Positions 25,750 to 37,729 of a stretch of DNA of 64,000 nt are shown here, one piece after another. Each line of letters starts with the position of its first letter. The first letter of the stretch is position 1. The notes beneath the pieces were generated by a model. That model saw nothing but the letters and a program-made list of their open reading frames with translations, made no database searches and was not told the DNA's origin. This DNA is from Stenopsyche tienmushanensis. Lineage: Eukaryota > Arthropoda > Insecta > Trichoptera > Stenopsychidae. The stretch is taken from the NCBI GenBank assembly GCA_008973525.1, contig WACJ01000317.1, positions 186,001 through 250,000 of the forward strand, written 5' to 3'. Made by a program: the position numbers and the translations under genes.

Positions 25750-26170
25750 TAAACGATCGGGTATGAAATTATTCCATCACGTTCGGAAAAGTGGGTAGTC
25801 TATTCGGGGGGAGGCAGTTTTTCGGTGAGTATGTAAACACAATTTCCCTTTAATCGCTCGAATGACAACGACCGTCAATTTACAGCCTTATAAAACGTAA
25901 TGGAAAACTGTAATGATCACAGTTTACGCTGAGCAGCACACTTTAGGGGGAAATTACTTGCAATACGGACGATAGCCGGTTTATTTCGCATCAAATTTAC
26001 TTTTATCACCGCCCTAGACAACTGCCTACATATTCCGCCGTAAATATTATTTTTATGCTACTGCCGCCTACAATTTGAATATGAATTAAATTCTCATCGG
26101 GTCGAGTCATAAAGGAGACATTGAAATTTTGTGTTGAGCCAATGGCCACTCTTCGTTATTACAGTTCTAC
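25750..26170. promoter_or_regulatory. Candidate regulatory island
   Basis: A clear patch of mixed composition with many runs such as TGTAATGATCACAGTTTACG and several TTTATG/TTTATTT motifs of the kind bound by posterior Hox proteins. No reading frame persists. It is one of the best candidates for non-coding regulatory DNA by appearance, but conservation cannot be tested here. Confidence 0.3.
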
Positions 26171-27520
26171 CCTGCGCCCTAGTCACTTTTATATGAATTT
26201 TTGCCTGTCTGTTAGAATGGAAAATATGATAAAACATGCAAAACAAATTCGTTAAAAATATACTGTATTATAATTGCAATTTACTTTGTCCAAATGTTGG
26301 CAAAATGGGCTAGCTCTTGGGCTCTTGTAAAAGTTGCATGGTGCTAATAAATTAGTTCCTTTCTTTAAGATACTGTATATATTATCAGATATAGGCCATC
26401 TTTATAGGAAACATGTATGGTATAAAGTATTTGCATATGGAATTAAAATATTGTATTAAAATCAATAAAATATTATTTAAATAGGAATTTTTGAGTAAGA
26501 TCTATATAAAAATTGCAATTGAACAAATATATAATATCATATTGAATTAAAGTTTCTTAATAATTGTCTTATGAGATCTATGTTAACACGCTTTGATATA
26601 TAAGAATTAAACCCTTTGTTGTAAATTATTTAAAAAATAGTCTATTTTGTATTACTTAAAGAATTTGTTTACAAATTTTGAAGCAAAATACATTATATTA
26701 TAAAATCCAAATTTAAATACAAAATGGTTTAAAGCAAAGAATTGATCAGATAAATTTAAAAACTGCAAAAATATTATCAGCATCTTCACTTTTAAAAATG
26801 ATTTTTACATAGCGAAATACTAACATCATACCCGATTGTGTGCATATTGTTTAATTCTTAAAGCATTGTTATAAACATTCATACACAATTAATTAATGTT
26901 TCCTCCCACAAAAATCACCTATCAGGCAAAGTCAACTTCTGATTTATATGTTTTATCGAATCCTTATGAAAACGCATTGATGAACATTTTATATTATAAA
27001 ATCTATATATTTTTCAATGAATTTGTATTTCCTTACTTTTGTTCATATTCAAGATAATAAAATGGAAGCAATAATTCCGTTTATAAATATTTTACATCTA
27101 TTATTAAATAATATAAGTATTAAATGGCAAGCATATGCATAGTATATTTTTGTAAATGTTAGCATGTTTGGAATCGTATTAATAATGCATAAAAAAGCAA
27201 TTGTATGACCAATTCAAGGATACAGGGATGAAAAAAATAATGTATTTATCATGATTATCAAATACAGTTTTTGTGCAAGAAAATTGACCATTTATTAACA
27301 TGCACAAAATTGAAATTAATGATATAATTCACGTGAACATATCTTCATTCTGTAAATTAAAGTCAACCACATTTTCTGCGTTCTTGCGCTACATTCACAG
27401 TCAAGCTTCATGTTAATTTTAATGAGCCATTTGTCATTTAAACGAAAGAAATTAAAGTAGTGTTACTTTCATACGATAAATTTATGGCATATATACGCTT
27501 AAAGCATAATAAAATTAATG
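26171..27520. other. AT-rich intergenic DNA, no gene seen
   Basis: No feature that I can support. Confidence 0.4.
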
Positions 27521-27529
27521 TGCGATGAC

Positions 27530-27960
27530 ACGTAGTACGTATTATAGTGCGATCTCATCTTTGATTTACTGGGCGTCATTTCCCTCGGCAGAATGGCGTG
27601 ATGATCCCCGTACATGTCGAGGAGCGGTTGATGATAGTTGTTCAAAATATCGAGAAAATTTTATGCGCTCCTCGAGCGCTTAATTTTGCATTTATATTCA
27701 AAGTGACAATAAACTTCTTTGCTTTTAATAACGTGGAAGTGTGTGGGGTTGGCGGGTGGGTGGGTGGCGATTCCGAGTGCACCACGTCTGGGTGTCACCA
27801 CCGCGAGGAACGTGACCACGAAAGCAAATCGCGTATTATGCGAGTGTAAACTTTTTTCTTTTCCTACCAACTTACGTGTTTGATGCTATTAAGAAAGCGG
27901 CAGGTGGAGTTCTGGAGCCAACAGGTGAAAGAGTTCCCCCCATTGCCAATACCTCGACCC
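27530..27960. promoter_or_regulatory. Candidate regulatory island with paired CAGGTG E-boxes
   Basis: GC-richer block including GGGTGGGTGGGTGGCG near 27,755 and two CAGGTG sites at 27,901-27,906 and 27,922-27,927. CAGGTG is bound by Snail/ZEB-type repressors and by some bHLH activators. Overlapping frames on the two strands are not protein-like. Regulatory role is inference. Confidence 0.3.
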
Positions 27961-28639
27961 TCCTACCTGCTATACTTTTTAATAACCTTCCAAGATTTTA
28001 TTTAATCCTACTCCAATATTATATGAATTTTAATGGATCTCCTTTGTAATTTGCTTCGACGTCGTAAATACGTTGAAGGATATCAAAGTCGAAAGCTGGA
28101 GTTGCGCTATAATCTATTAAATATAGTCTTTGCGGGGGTTCACACTGACGTAATGGAAATATGTAATAAAATTTAAAATGCCATTTTATGATGTAAGAGA
28201 ATATTGATAGAAAATTTTATGTATATTGGTACAGGCATATGAATAATATTAACATGAAATCGAATTTAGCATTTAAAAATGGGGTTGCATCGATGTAGTG
28301 AAGAAGCTATTTTTAGGTAAACTTAATTCATTTTAGCATTGATATTATGTATTCACAAAGGGTTTTTTATATTGTTTATGATTTATGATTTACTAGTTTA
28401 CTATGATGGAATTATTATCCAGATTGTGAAAAGTTTTCACTCCACCAAACTATTTTGAAAGCTTAGAAGCATTATTATTTCCAATCGATCGTATTAATCC
28501 AAATTTGCCCAAATTCTTAAGAATTTAATACTGAGTAATCTAATAAAATAGGGTAGGTCTGCCTGTTATTTATAATTAATTTGCAGCCAATATTAAAATA
28601 CGATCTTTATGTATGATAAGGCATATGATAGCATTGCCA

Positions 28640-28960
28640 CTCACTCATAACTCCAATGTAAAAACATAAATAATCTTAACGCAATTTAGCTCTTTTAAAA
28701 TAAAAAGTCTGATTGACTGGATTCGTTTTTCACTACCGAAGGGTAGTGAAGACTTAATCTCAAAAAACCACCCACAACCGTAATCGAGATGTCCATATAA
28801 CTGCCCTTCGATACGACAACCCAGGTGACCTTTTGGGTGAGCGACCTGAATTAAAACTTGTAGGTCATGCAATTCATGCTGAAGGGGGTGGAGGTGGGGA
28901 CAAAACCGATATAAGACTCCGATTTTAAACAACCTCTTCTTGTCCTGTCCTCAACCTTGG
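28640..28960. repeat. Possible old repeat with a 9-bp-arm hairpin
   Basis: The block is more complex than its flanks. At 28,729-28,750 TTCACTACC and GGTAGTGAA pair around GAAG. A minus-strand open frame spans it but matches nothing. No second copy was found in the window, so repeat status is a guess. Confidence 0.25.
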
Positions 28961-29290
28961 AATGCAAATGCACAGGATAGAATAATAGAGAATCGATAAC
29001 CTCAGCTACGGGAAGATGTGTTCTTCCTTTCGATTCATATGTAATCTCGTAGCGAATTTCTCCTCGAATTTAAATGAATGCCCAACCTTTTTTACCTTGG
29101 GAGCTATTTTTCAATTTAAATTTTTCTCGGGATCGACATCTAATATGATTTCTACGGGATTTTTTAAATAAACATTAACACATATTAATATTGAATTATT
29201 ATAAATGTATTAATATTATTTGAAGTACTTTTTTCTTCGTTTGTTTTTCTGCGAGAAACTGTTAGCCCAAAATAATTAGCCTAAGATCTT

Positions 29291-29915
29291 TTAGACCTAT
29301 TGATAGTCCCGCGATTAACCCCTAAATGAGTACTATCCCAGGACCTGGGATCCCCCCTTCACTATTCAGAAAGAGCACTCTTGTAAATTGAGCTCGGAGA
29401 CAGACAGAGACAGAGAGAGAACGTAGCACAGTTCGGGAGACAGAGACAGAGAGCTTCCCCGAATACATCGCACGATTGTATAGATCGTTAGCCCAAAATT
29501 TATCGACTAATAATGATTTCGATTTCAAGTTTGTTATTTGTTTACGTAAAGAAATGACCGAATATTGTGTGCTATCGACAGTGTTTATTTATTCAATTGC
29601 TTCCTGTTCGTCGCTGCTTGTTGAATGAGTCTTTGTCCGATTATCATTTGTATTGTTTATGTAAAAAAAATTACGTGATCTTGTATGCTATCAACAGTGC
29701 TTATTTACAATTGATTCTGCCTCTAATTAAATATTGTCTTGCACTAATAGGAGCTGACAGAAAGTAATCGGTGTAAAGCGATTATGGCATCAACGACTTC
29801 ATCGATTTTAAATTTGCTCACCCCTCAAAAGGTTAAGTGGTCGGATTGGTAACTCAATTGTCATGGGTTCAAATCTACAGAATATGTGACTGGCGATCAC
29901 ATTTTAAAAATATAT
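29291..29915 (+). mobile_element. tRNA-like SINE interrupted by a piggyBac-like MITE
   Basis: The left part (29,291-29,318) ends TAGTCCCGCGATTAA. The right part (from 29,833) starts TTAAGTGGTCGGATTGGTAA and continues through the B-box-like GGGTTCAAATC to GGCGATCACATTTT. Put side by side with one TTAA removed, the parts align with the uninterrupted copy at 35,141-35,252 on the other strand (TAGTCTCGCGATTAAGCAGT, then TGTCATGGGTTCAAATC). The head resembles a tRNA, with a TTGGTAA loop like a Thr tRNA anticodon loop. It is a SINE, not a tRNA gene. Confidence 0.7.
29319..29832 (+). mobile_element. piggyBac-like TTAA-flanked MITE, copy with minisatellite
   Basis: Flanked by TTAA at 29,315-29,318 and 29,833-29,836. 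Ends read CCCCTAAATGAG on the left and, inward from the right, CCTTTTGAGGGGTGAG. Inside lie purine-rich repeats containing GAGACAGAGACAGAGAG next to TTGAGCTCGG, two tandem units of the kind seen in the 35.6 kb copy. The interior also shares GTGTGCTATCGACAGTGTTT and GATTTTAAATTTGCTCAC with that copy. At 514 bp it has no transposase, so it would depend on a piggyBac-type enzyme in trans. Confidence 0.75.
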
Positions 29916-30169
29916 TTATTTATTATACTCTATAAAAACCATATAAAAATGATTTGCAATAATCACATACAAAAGATTGCTAAAAATTACTTCAAAAAAG
30001 GAAGAAAAAATATTTAAATTTAAAAAATAAAGCGAAGCTCATTTTATCGAAATATCGAAATGATTTAAATTTAACTAAATATTATGAATATCCTGACTAA
30101 TTTAATTCATGCAACCCTACAAAAACTTCCCTTAAAGTAAGCCTTAACCGCATACATATTATTTCTTGA

Positions 30170-30930
30170 TGTGGTAGATTTTACGTGCGAACGTTTAACA
30201 CCTTTCGGTACACGCAAGTAACACAATGTGATGTCAATCACGCTGAACTCATTTTATTTCATTTCATAAACATGTCCAATTTGCGAATTAATTACTCGAA
30301 AATCCAATAATACGAATAGTGAACGATGCTAAATAAATGGCTTCGGGATGAATTTAACATGCGGCACTCCAATCGATCTTTTATCGGGACTACATCTCAA
30401 AGATTAAGACCCCCATCCTTATATATCAATCATGATTAGATCCGGTCTAAATTAGGTTCTGTGCACCGAGATGAGCATAAAATCAGGATTTCACGGCAAA
30501 TTACATGGTTCCTTCAGTGGTGTTTAACATAAAAAATCTCAAGTAAGATACGATCCGCTCGAGAGCTTAATGCATTGTACGATTAAATAGTTCATTGATA
30601 GTTTATTGATATTTATTGCTCAATTTTCGTATGGGGCTGTGTTTGACCAATTTTAAATTTACGGTTTGCGTGAAGTGTAATCCCGGTTGACGTTTGGACG
30701 ATCAAGATTATTTGTAGAGGTCTTGAAGTCTTACCTTCGGTTTTCAAATGATAATTTGTATTGAAATGTTTAGGTTGTGCGTCGAAGGTAAAAATCGTGG
30801 TTTCAAGTATTAATTTAAAAAGAATTTAAGTGGGGTTTTACAAACATTAAGATTAAGGACTCATCGTAGTTCTTTATGTCTCCTCGGCGAACCGGAAGAA
30901 AGAATCAGGTGTAAAACGCTACAGTCGGTT
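30170..30930. promoter_or_regulatory. Candidate regulatory island
   Basis: Mixed-composition DNA containing TGATGTCAATCACG (30,231-30,244), which resembles Exd/Hth (Pbx/Meis) sites. No convincing open frame. Enhancer status is inference only. Confidence 0.25.
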
Positions 30931-31960
30931 TCATACGATATAATAATTTGTATAAAATTGCTTTTATTTTATCGAGATCATGACAGTTACACTATGATTT
31001 AATATATATGGAGGTTTTAATACATATTTTAATAATTCCCCATGCTTATTTTTTTTAATGAATTCAAATATTATTATGATAATATCTTGTACATTGTAGC
31101 CTAAAAAGAAAAAAAGAGCTTCTAAACGGTGAAAAATAAAGCCACAATGCAAGAAATACTGAAAAGGATGATCCAGAGCGTTATTTCTGGCTTGAGATTT
31201 GAAACTTTAAACGAAACTTTTTTTGCAAAATTAAGTCTCAAATTTTATATATACGAGTATATTTTGCTTTCATTTGTGATTTGATTCAAGTATGGATGAT
31301 TTATTTGCCTTATCAATTAAAAAGAGCACAAATTCATTGATATCTGAAGATAGTTCGAGCGGCACCAAAAAACTATAAAAATGTGCATGTGATTGATGAG
31401 ATTTTTTAGGATTCTGACCTAATTAGCGATTTTAGCAGGTCATTATTAAATTTTGGATGTCATCTTTCCAGCTTTGATTCTAAACATGCAGCATATCTGA
31501 TGCATTTTTCATTACTTTTACTACATTAATATCAAAATCGTAATAATTATACAAAAATTAAGCTTACCAATAACACTGCAAAAGTAATATGGATATCTTT
31601 ATTTCATCGCATGCAGTCACAAATTTATCTAAAACGGCCAATCTTATTATTAATTTTACATACTACTGAAAATAATTTTAGGATAATTAAGTGATCATAT
31701 TCCCATCCCATCTCTTCTAAAGAATTCGGCATTATCATTGGCAAATATATTAAATATTGCATTGGATAATTGTTTTGTAACATTTATGATATAGTGGAAC
31801 CTTTACATTTGATTCAATCTTTCAAATTTGCTATCAAATACTAAAATATTTTCCATATATAGATGAGAGGAAGTAGATGATAAGTATGCAGTTATGAATA
31901 AATGATCTTGCATTTAAGCTTCATAGTATCAAATATTGATGCGATTTCAATTTATTTCCT
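30931..31960. other. AT-rich intergenic DNA, no gene seen
   Basis: No feature that I can support. Confidence 0.4.
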
Positions 31961-31964
31961 ATGC

Positions 31965-32155
31965 GTCCTGTAGTTGATTGGTCTCGTGCCGCCTTGGGTA
32001 CTTTGACGTTTCACCTGTCCGTCATTACCCATCCACAGGGCGCAACCAAATATAATGGAAATAATGTATTATTAACGCTGGTTCGGACCTGAACCAGTGC
32101 ACCTTGCCCTCAAAGACAGTGCTTCCGACGCTCTAACCGCCACGTACTTCCTAAT
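31965..32155 (-). mobile_element. tRNA-like SINE
   Basis: On the minus strand the head reads GGCGGTTAGAGCGTCGGAAG, then GGTGCACTGGTTCAGGTCCG. CTGGTTC and GAACCAG form a perfect arm like a tRNA T-arm, with B-box-like GGTTCAGGTCC and A-box-like GGCGGTTAGAGCG. The body continues to about 31,965. TAGGAA recurs just outside both ends, too short to be a firm target duplication. GC content is far above the flanks. Confidence 0.5.
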
Positions 32156-32399
32156 AAACCTAATTTGGATTCAGTGATATTATTTTATGACGTCGTTGTG
32201 GTCAGCAATATTTTACATTCTGTCACTTAAAATGTCAACTTGCCAACCACACCGAGCATTAATATTCCTCGTTCAAAATAAACCATTGTATAGCTGCGGT
32301 CACAATTCATGTCCTTGCCTTCGGCTGCAAACCGACAATAGACTACGTCGAGCTGAAAAATATTTGTCTTGTTTGAACATTATAGTCTCGAGTATGATG

Positions 32400-32620
32400 C
32401 TGTCATAATTTCGAGTCCTCAGCTGCTTTTTGGGTTGATTCTTGGTTTGAAAAAGGATGGTGAAGTGTCCCACTCCAGACGATGGAGGAAGCCTCCTTAG
32501 CACGAGTCGAGGCACGCGCCAGTACACCTGTACTTTGGTATGAGGACCTAAAAACCAGGTAGCAACAATTCGAACACCGGGCTCCAACCGTTGGGTCATC
32601 AACCCACTTACTACTTTGTG
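32400..32620 (-). mobile_element. Second tRNA-like SINE or related repeat
   Basis: The minus strand from about 32,610 reads GGGTTGATGACCCAACGGTT, GGAGCCCGGTGTTCGAATTG, with an imperfect B box (GTGTTCGAATTG). A GC-rich body follows (GCGCGTGCCTCGACTCGTG) and ends near CAGCTGAGGACTCGAAAT. It differs in sequence from the SINE at 32.1 kb. The long open frame across it reads like translated repeat, not protein. Confidence 0.4.
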
Positions 32621-35140
32621 GTTGTTATCAAAAATGCATCGACTAAAATTGAGAACCTTGATAATTGGACTTGTTATAATTTTTTGTTATATAATAGTTT
32701 AATTGATCACGATTGAGCGGTCAAAGCATGCGATATTGTGACAATTGCATTCAAAATAAATTTATATTATAATACAAGTTTAAGTCCACCTTGGGAGTAT
32801 GGCTTGGACATTAAATGTGCATACAAAACTTTATTGCAAATTTGCTATGAAAGCTGTATTTTTTCAGTCATTCAACAAAATATTCAGAGCAAAACATAAA
32901 GTACTTATATGTTTATCTAATAATTACAATATCAATTACAATAGACGTTTCCTCTTTAATGCCATCTATTTGTACCAATGAATTGCTATGTTAATAGTTT
33001 AACAAATTATAATGATATGTTTAACAATGTTATCAACTTCTATGGTGTGTTCTAAATGAGCGACAACAATGACTTCATTTTCAGATTGCTCTCAAATTGC
33101 TTGTCGTGACTCGTGGCATATTTTACTTATGTTTCCAATAACACTTTTATTGCAGTATCTTCTCTAAAACTCAAAGTATTCGAGGGAATTATAGCATTAA
33201 AATACAATATTAGTATTTTAATTCGCTGACTTAATTAGTACTCATACATCAAATGTATGAAAAACACCGGACTATGTTAGCTATATTCTATTCCATACAA
33301 TCTTTATCTTCATTTTGATGCAATTTTGAATGGAGGTTCAATATAAAAATAACACTAGAAAAGTTTTCTTTAACGAAACTTAAAAAAATTAAGCAAGTAA
33401 AAAGCTTTAAGACTTTCTCAAAAATCGTATATGTGGATCATCTCAATTATCTTTTAAAATTGACTTGTCATACTTCTTGTCAGCTGATGACACAAATAAT
33501 GTGTCGTTTTATTACATTATATATGCATATTAAGCACTATAATTATATTTAATTTCGCATATATTTAAATATCATGGATTTTAAAAAGGCAACAAGGCTT
33601 TTATCAATATTTTCGTGCATACTTGATGTAACAAATGGACAAATAAATGATAGAATCAAGCAGATGTTATTGATGATGATTAATAGAATGTTGATCTTGC
33701 GCAACTACGTTGTAAATAGTTATTACAGGAAGAGGAAGCGTGCTTTATTGAAGAGATCAAAACAGCTGCTTTCCTTGCCTGGAACTTCTTAGAAAACGCT
33801 TAATATACGCGTTTAATCGAAACCGCGATTAAGGAGGAATTACTATTTTTAAAAATTAATTATAGCATGTTTTCACGCATGTGTGCTCGTCGCATAAATG
33901 TAACAACTTCTGCATGCTATACGAAGTCAGTTATTTATGAGCCATTTAATTATTCTGTAGATATCAAAGGTGAAGGGAATTAAAGTCGTATTAGTCAATA
34001 ACCTTCAAGCTAATAATTTTATATAATTTTTGTCGTAATGTTGCCATAAATTAATTACGAATAAATTATTTCCATTTTAATTCGCCTCGTCATAAAAATT
34101 GCATGCTGCAATAACGTAGAATCTATTGGATTAAAGTATACCATCGGTATTATTGAAGGTAGGAGGAAAAATAACCCTTATAGTTTATGCTCAACGTAAT
34201 TTGTTCGGTCGTATATTGTTAAATTATACTTTTAAATATTGGTATTTTAGTACTACTTTGTATCGTGGTAGTGTCTATTTATAAAACATGATTTATGACC
34301 AAATCATGCAGATTTTTGTTGCAGCGATAAAATGCACTTTTTCATTATAAAAACCCTATAATCCCTATTATAAAAGTGTTATTTAAATATGTTTATATCG
34401 GTATTAATGCACCAAATATTGCTCATATTCATCATATAGCATTGATTTTCAGTAACCAACGAACCAATCAATTAATTAATGCATTGTCTAATAACATTTT
34501 GATATTAATAGAATATTCTCAAGAAGATATAGTTAACAGTCACCAACAGTAGCAAAGAATCAAAATATATTTTACATTGGAGCAAAATTTTGTAGATTAA
34601 AATAAATCTACAATATTACAATTATATGGTGTGTACGAATATATTTGTGGATGCCAAAAATATTTAAAAATAAGTATATGTTTCAAAAATAATAACAATT
34701 CAACGACAACATATATATTTTTAAGAGTAAATACAAACCTTTACATTTTTATTCAAACTAATAAAATATCCCTATTTGTGCATTTAAAGCAAAAATGGTT
34801 CAATTAAATTTAATTATCAGAAAAAAATCAAAATATCGATATTAAATGTTGCAGTATTCTAGCAGAACCTTTTCACGTTTCTACGATTCTCTCTCTTTAA
34901 TTTGAGAAATACAGGAATATTATAAAATAATATTGCTGAAATGCCTTAAAGATCATATGAGAATATTTATTGATGCAAGAAATATTGATTTTTTCCAGAA
35001 AATACAGCATTTAAATTTAAATAATTTTATTTTATAGAACTTTATGAAATAGTATATATAATACTTGAAATGTTACTTAATTTGATTTGAATTGAGACGG
35101 TTTTTAGCAATCCCTTTTATGAGACTATTGCTAACCATTT
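32621..35140. other. AT-rich intergenic DNA, no gene seen
   Basis: Only short frames; no RNA or repeat pairs noted. Confidence 0.4.
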
Positions 35141-35252
35141 TTACATAGTTGAAAAATGTGGTCGCCATCCATACTTCTTATAGATTTGAACCCATGACAA
35201 TCAAATTATTATTCCGACTGCTTAATCGCGAGACTACCTATTGGTCTACTGA
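35141..35252 (-). mobile_element. tRNA-like SINE, uninterrupted copy
   Basis: Minus-strand sequence TAGTCTCGCGATTAAGCAGT, then TGTCATGGGTTCAAATC and GGCGACCACATTTTT. It aligns along its length with the split SINE at 29.3-29.9 kb and shows the intact GATTAAG where that copy is interrupted. It therefore serves as an empty-site reference. Ends are approximate; no target duplication was identified. Confidence 0.65.
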
Positions 35253-35431
35253 AGTATATTAAACCAAAAATAAAATAAAACGAAGCATATTTTATAGCAA
35301 GCATTATTATTTTTGGCATAATTCTGTTTGGCTCGAATTCAGATTAAACAATTTATATTTAAAAATATTTAATAGATATTCAAGTTATAGTTATAGAATG
35401 ATGTGGCTTTACATCGATCTAATATTGTAGC

Positions 35432-36760
35432 TAGGGGTCTCAATCGAATATTCGAAATTAGAATATATTTGCGCATTTTTTAATATTCGAAAATTCGAAT
35501 ATTTATAATATTAATCGTTTTTTATCAAGTAATTTAGATAGTTGATGGTAAAAAGATTTCTTTTACTCTCTGAATTAGTCAACAAATTATTGACCCTTTG
35601 GGTAGTGAGCTAATTTAAAATCATCATAAACATATATGTTATATTCGTATATCCACCATTTATCGTCCCTACAAATCTACTTATCTGTCGGAGCCACGCA
35701 ACGTGTACGAAGCTTGTATATAAATAAATAAACACTATCGATAGCACACAATAACCATTCATTTCTTCGTGTTAACATAAACAACACACATGATCGATTC
35801 ATTTGGGTTATTATCAGTTATGTAGATCTATACAATCGTATGATCTATGCAAGATACTCTCTGCGTTTCTGTTTGTCATTCACAATTTCTAAACTGCAAG
35901 ACACTTTTTCTGTTTCTGTCTCTCTCCAAACTCAACGTGCAAAAACACCCTCCGTCTCTGTCTCTCTCCGAGCTCAACGTGTAAGAATGCTCTTTCTGAA
36001 TTAATGGAATTCGATCGCAAATACGCGACTAAACTCCTCAAACGGTTAAAGGATTCAAAATCTGAAATTACTGATGAAGAAAATTGCTCGATATTTTTCT
36101 GCCAATCGAAATTTCAACAAAAGAATACAAAAAGGAAAAAGTGCTAATACTATACTGAAAATTGTAGAAGATGTCTACTAATTTTTATTTAAAAAAAAAA
36201 ACTTGAAGAAATTAATACTAATATAAGTAAAACTATGTTACTGTATATTAAAACGCAAATAGAACGAAGTCCGATTAATCCTCCATCAGTTCTTATTTAG
36301 AAGTGCAGATAATAAATAACGAAATAGAGAAATAGAATGAAAAACATTACAGGAACAGTTTGAGAACACTATTTCCGATATTTAATAATTAAAATCACCA
36401 ACAACAATTATTTATACGAATAATATAAAGTTCTTTAAAAATCTATACAAAAATTTCGATCACGCCATTTCTGGTGTTTTAAATTTTGTTTATTTGGTTT
36501 GAGGCAAACATTTGCTTGAAACCAAAGCCCTCAAAATTTCATTTGATTTCACGCCATCGTTTATAAGAAAACGCGTTGCGCAACAGAAAATGCAGCTTCT
36601 CGTCTTCTTTCGCTTGACAGGATTATCTCCATTCACATTTTTATATATTACTAAAAAAGTTGTACAGAAAAATTCCGGGTTATATTCGAATACTCGAATA
36701 TTCGAATATTTTACCAATTTCACATTCGTTATTCGAATAATTGAATATTTGATACCCCCA
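35432..36760. mobile_element. hAT-type element, non-autonomous, with 8-bp target duplication
   Basis: Identical ATTGTAGC lies on both sides (35,424-35,431 and 36,761-36,768). Ends are inverted: left TAGGGGTCTCAATCGAATAT, right read inward TGGGGGTATCAAATATTCAA, both followed by ATTCGAA-rich DNA. TA(G)GGG-type ends with 8-bp duplications are the hAT signature. No transposase is readable; open frames at about 36,490-36,790 overlap on both strands and match nothing I know. The 1,329-bp length includes a nested piggyBac-like MITE of 451 bp, leaving about 0.88 kb. Confidence 0.65.
35595..36045 (-). mobile_element. piggyBac-like MITE nested in the hAT-type element
   Basis: Flanked by TTGA (35,591-35,594, one change from TTAA) and TTAA (36,046-36,049). 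Ends are CCCTTTGGGTAGTGAG on the plus strand and CCGTTTGAGGAGTTTAG read from the other side. The interior is the reverse complement of the 29.3 kb copy and includes tandem units built on CTCTCTCCGAGCTCAACGTG at about 35,920-35,990. Orientation is given relative to the other two copies. Confidence 0.75.
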
Positions 36761-37683
36761 ATTGTAGCTGTTCTTAAAGAAAAGGTAAATTAGTTTTAGA
36801 CTATTCTGAAAATAGTTCTGATGCAATATAATCAGTTCTGCAAAATTGATTCCGCACCTAATATCTTATTATTAAGGTTATTATGAAATTCACCGTACCA
36901 ACAAGTTTGGGAAATCAAATATATTAATATTTATGATTGAGCGTTTCGATCCAGAATATTCCTGATTATGAAAAATGGAATATTAGGACATTTAATATAT
37001 TTATGTAGAGTCACATATGAATGTCTGAATTAGATAAAAATATCATTTGAAATGAATGTTAATATTACTATTCACTCCACGTGTAAAATAATTTTTCTAT
37101 GTAAATTGTTTACATCTGATAGCGAATCTAATAAACTTAAGAAGAAGAAATTGGCATACGCAGTATGATCTGCAAAGAACTTTGAATACTCTTTTGAAAT
37201 TAAGAAATAAATAACTCTCGAACGGAAGAAGTAAACTTTTTAGGTCCTTGAAAAAGTTGATTTTGAAATTGTTAACTAAAAATATATAATAAAATAGGCA
37301 AACTTACTAGTCTAATGTTTGATTTAATCTACTTAACTTATCAAGTCTTATTTCAAAAAACATGTATTTCTTCTTAATCAAGTACATGATAATGATATAT
37401 TTTCCTTATGGACTTCAAATTTTAATTTCCGTACAATGTTTTTTATTTAGTCAATAAAAAAAATTAATTGAACAAATGTATGATTTATTCACTTTTCATG
37501 TGAAGAATTCGCCATGTAAATTATTCAGATAGCTCGAAAATGCTTGTCATTGCCATTTTTAGATAGTTAATTGCAAATATTACACAAATAAATGTAATGT
37601 ATGTAAAAATATTTTGATACGTGCGTTAAAAAACAAGTTTGAGTTATGATTTGTACTCCCTTTATTAAAAAGATCGGCGAGCA

Positions 37684-37724
37684 CAGGTGAATCAGCTGAT
37701 GTTTTTCACCTGCCCATACACCTG
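37684..37724. promoter_or_regulatory. Cluster of four E-boxes
   Basis: Within 41 bp: CAGGTG (37,684-37,689), CAGCTG (37,693-37,698), CACCTG (37,707-37,712) and CACCTG (37,719-37,724). CAGCTG suits Achaete-Scute-type bHLH dimers; CAGGTG/CACCTG suits Snail/ZEB-type or other bHLH factors. Surrounding DNA is AT-rich and non-coding. A binding platform is plausible but untested. Confidence 0.45.
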
Positions 37725-37729
37725 TACTA

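Noticed and set aside
29833..29915. A Thr-type tRNA gene
   Set aside because: The 5' half is separated by the MITE insertion and a second SINE copy exists at 35.2 kb, so it is a SINE head.
32300..32602. A 100-codon minus-strand gene
   Set aside because: It translates a tRNA-like repeat; frames of this kind are typical of SINE/LINE non-coding DNA.
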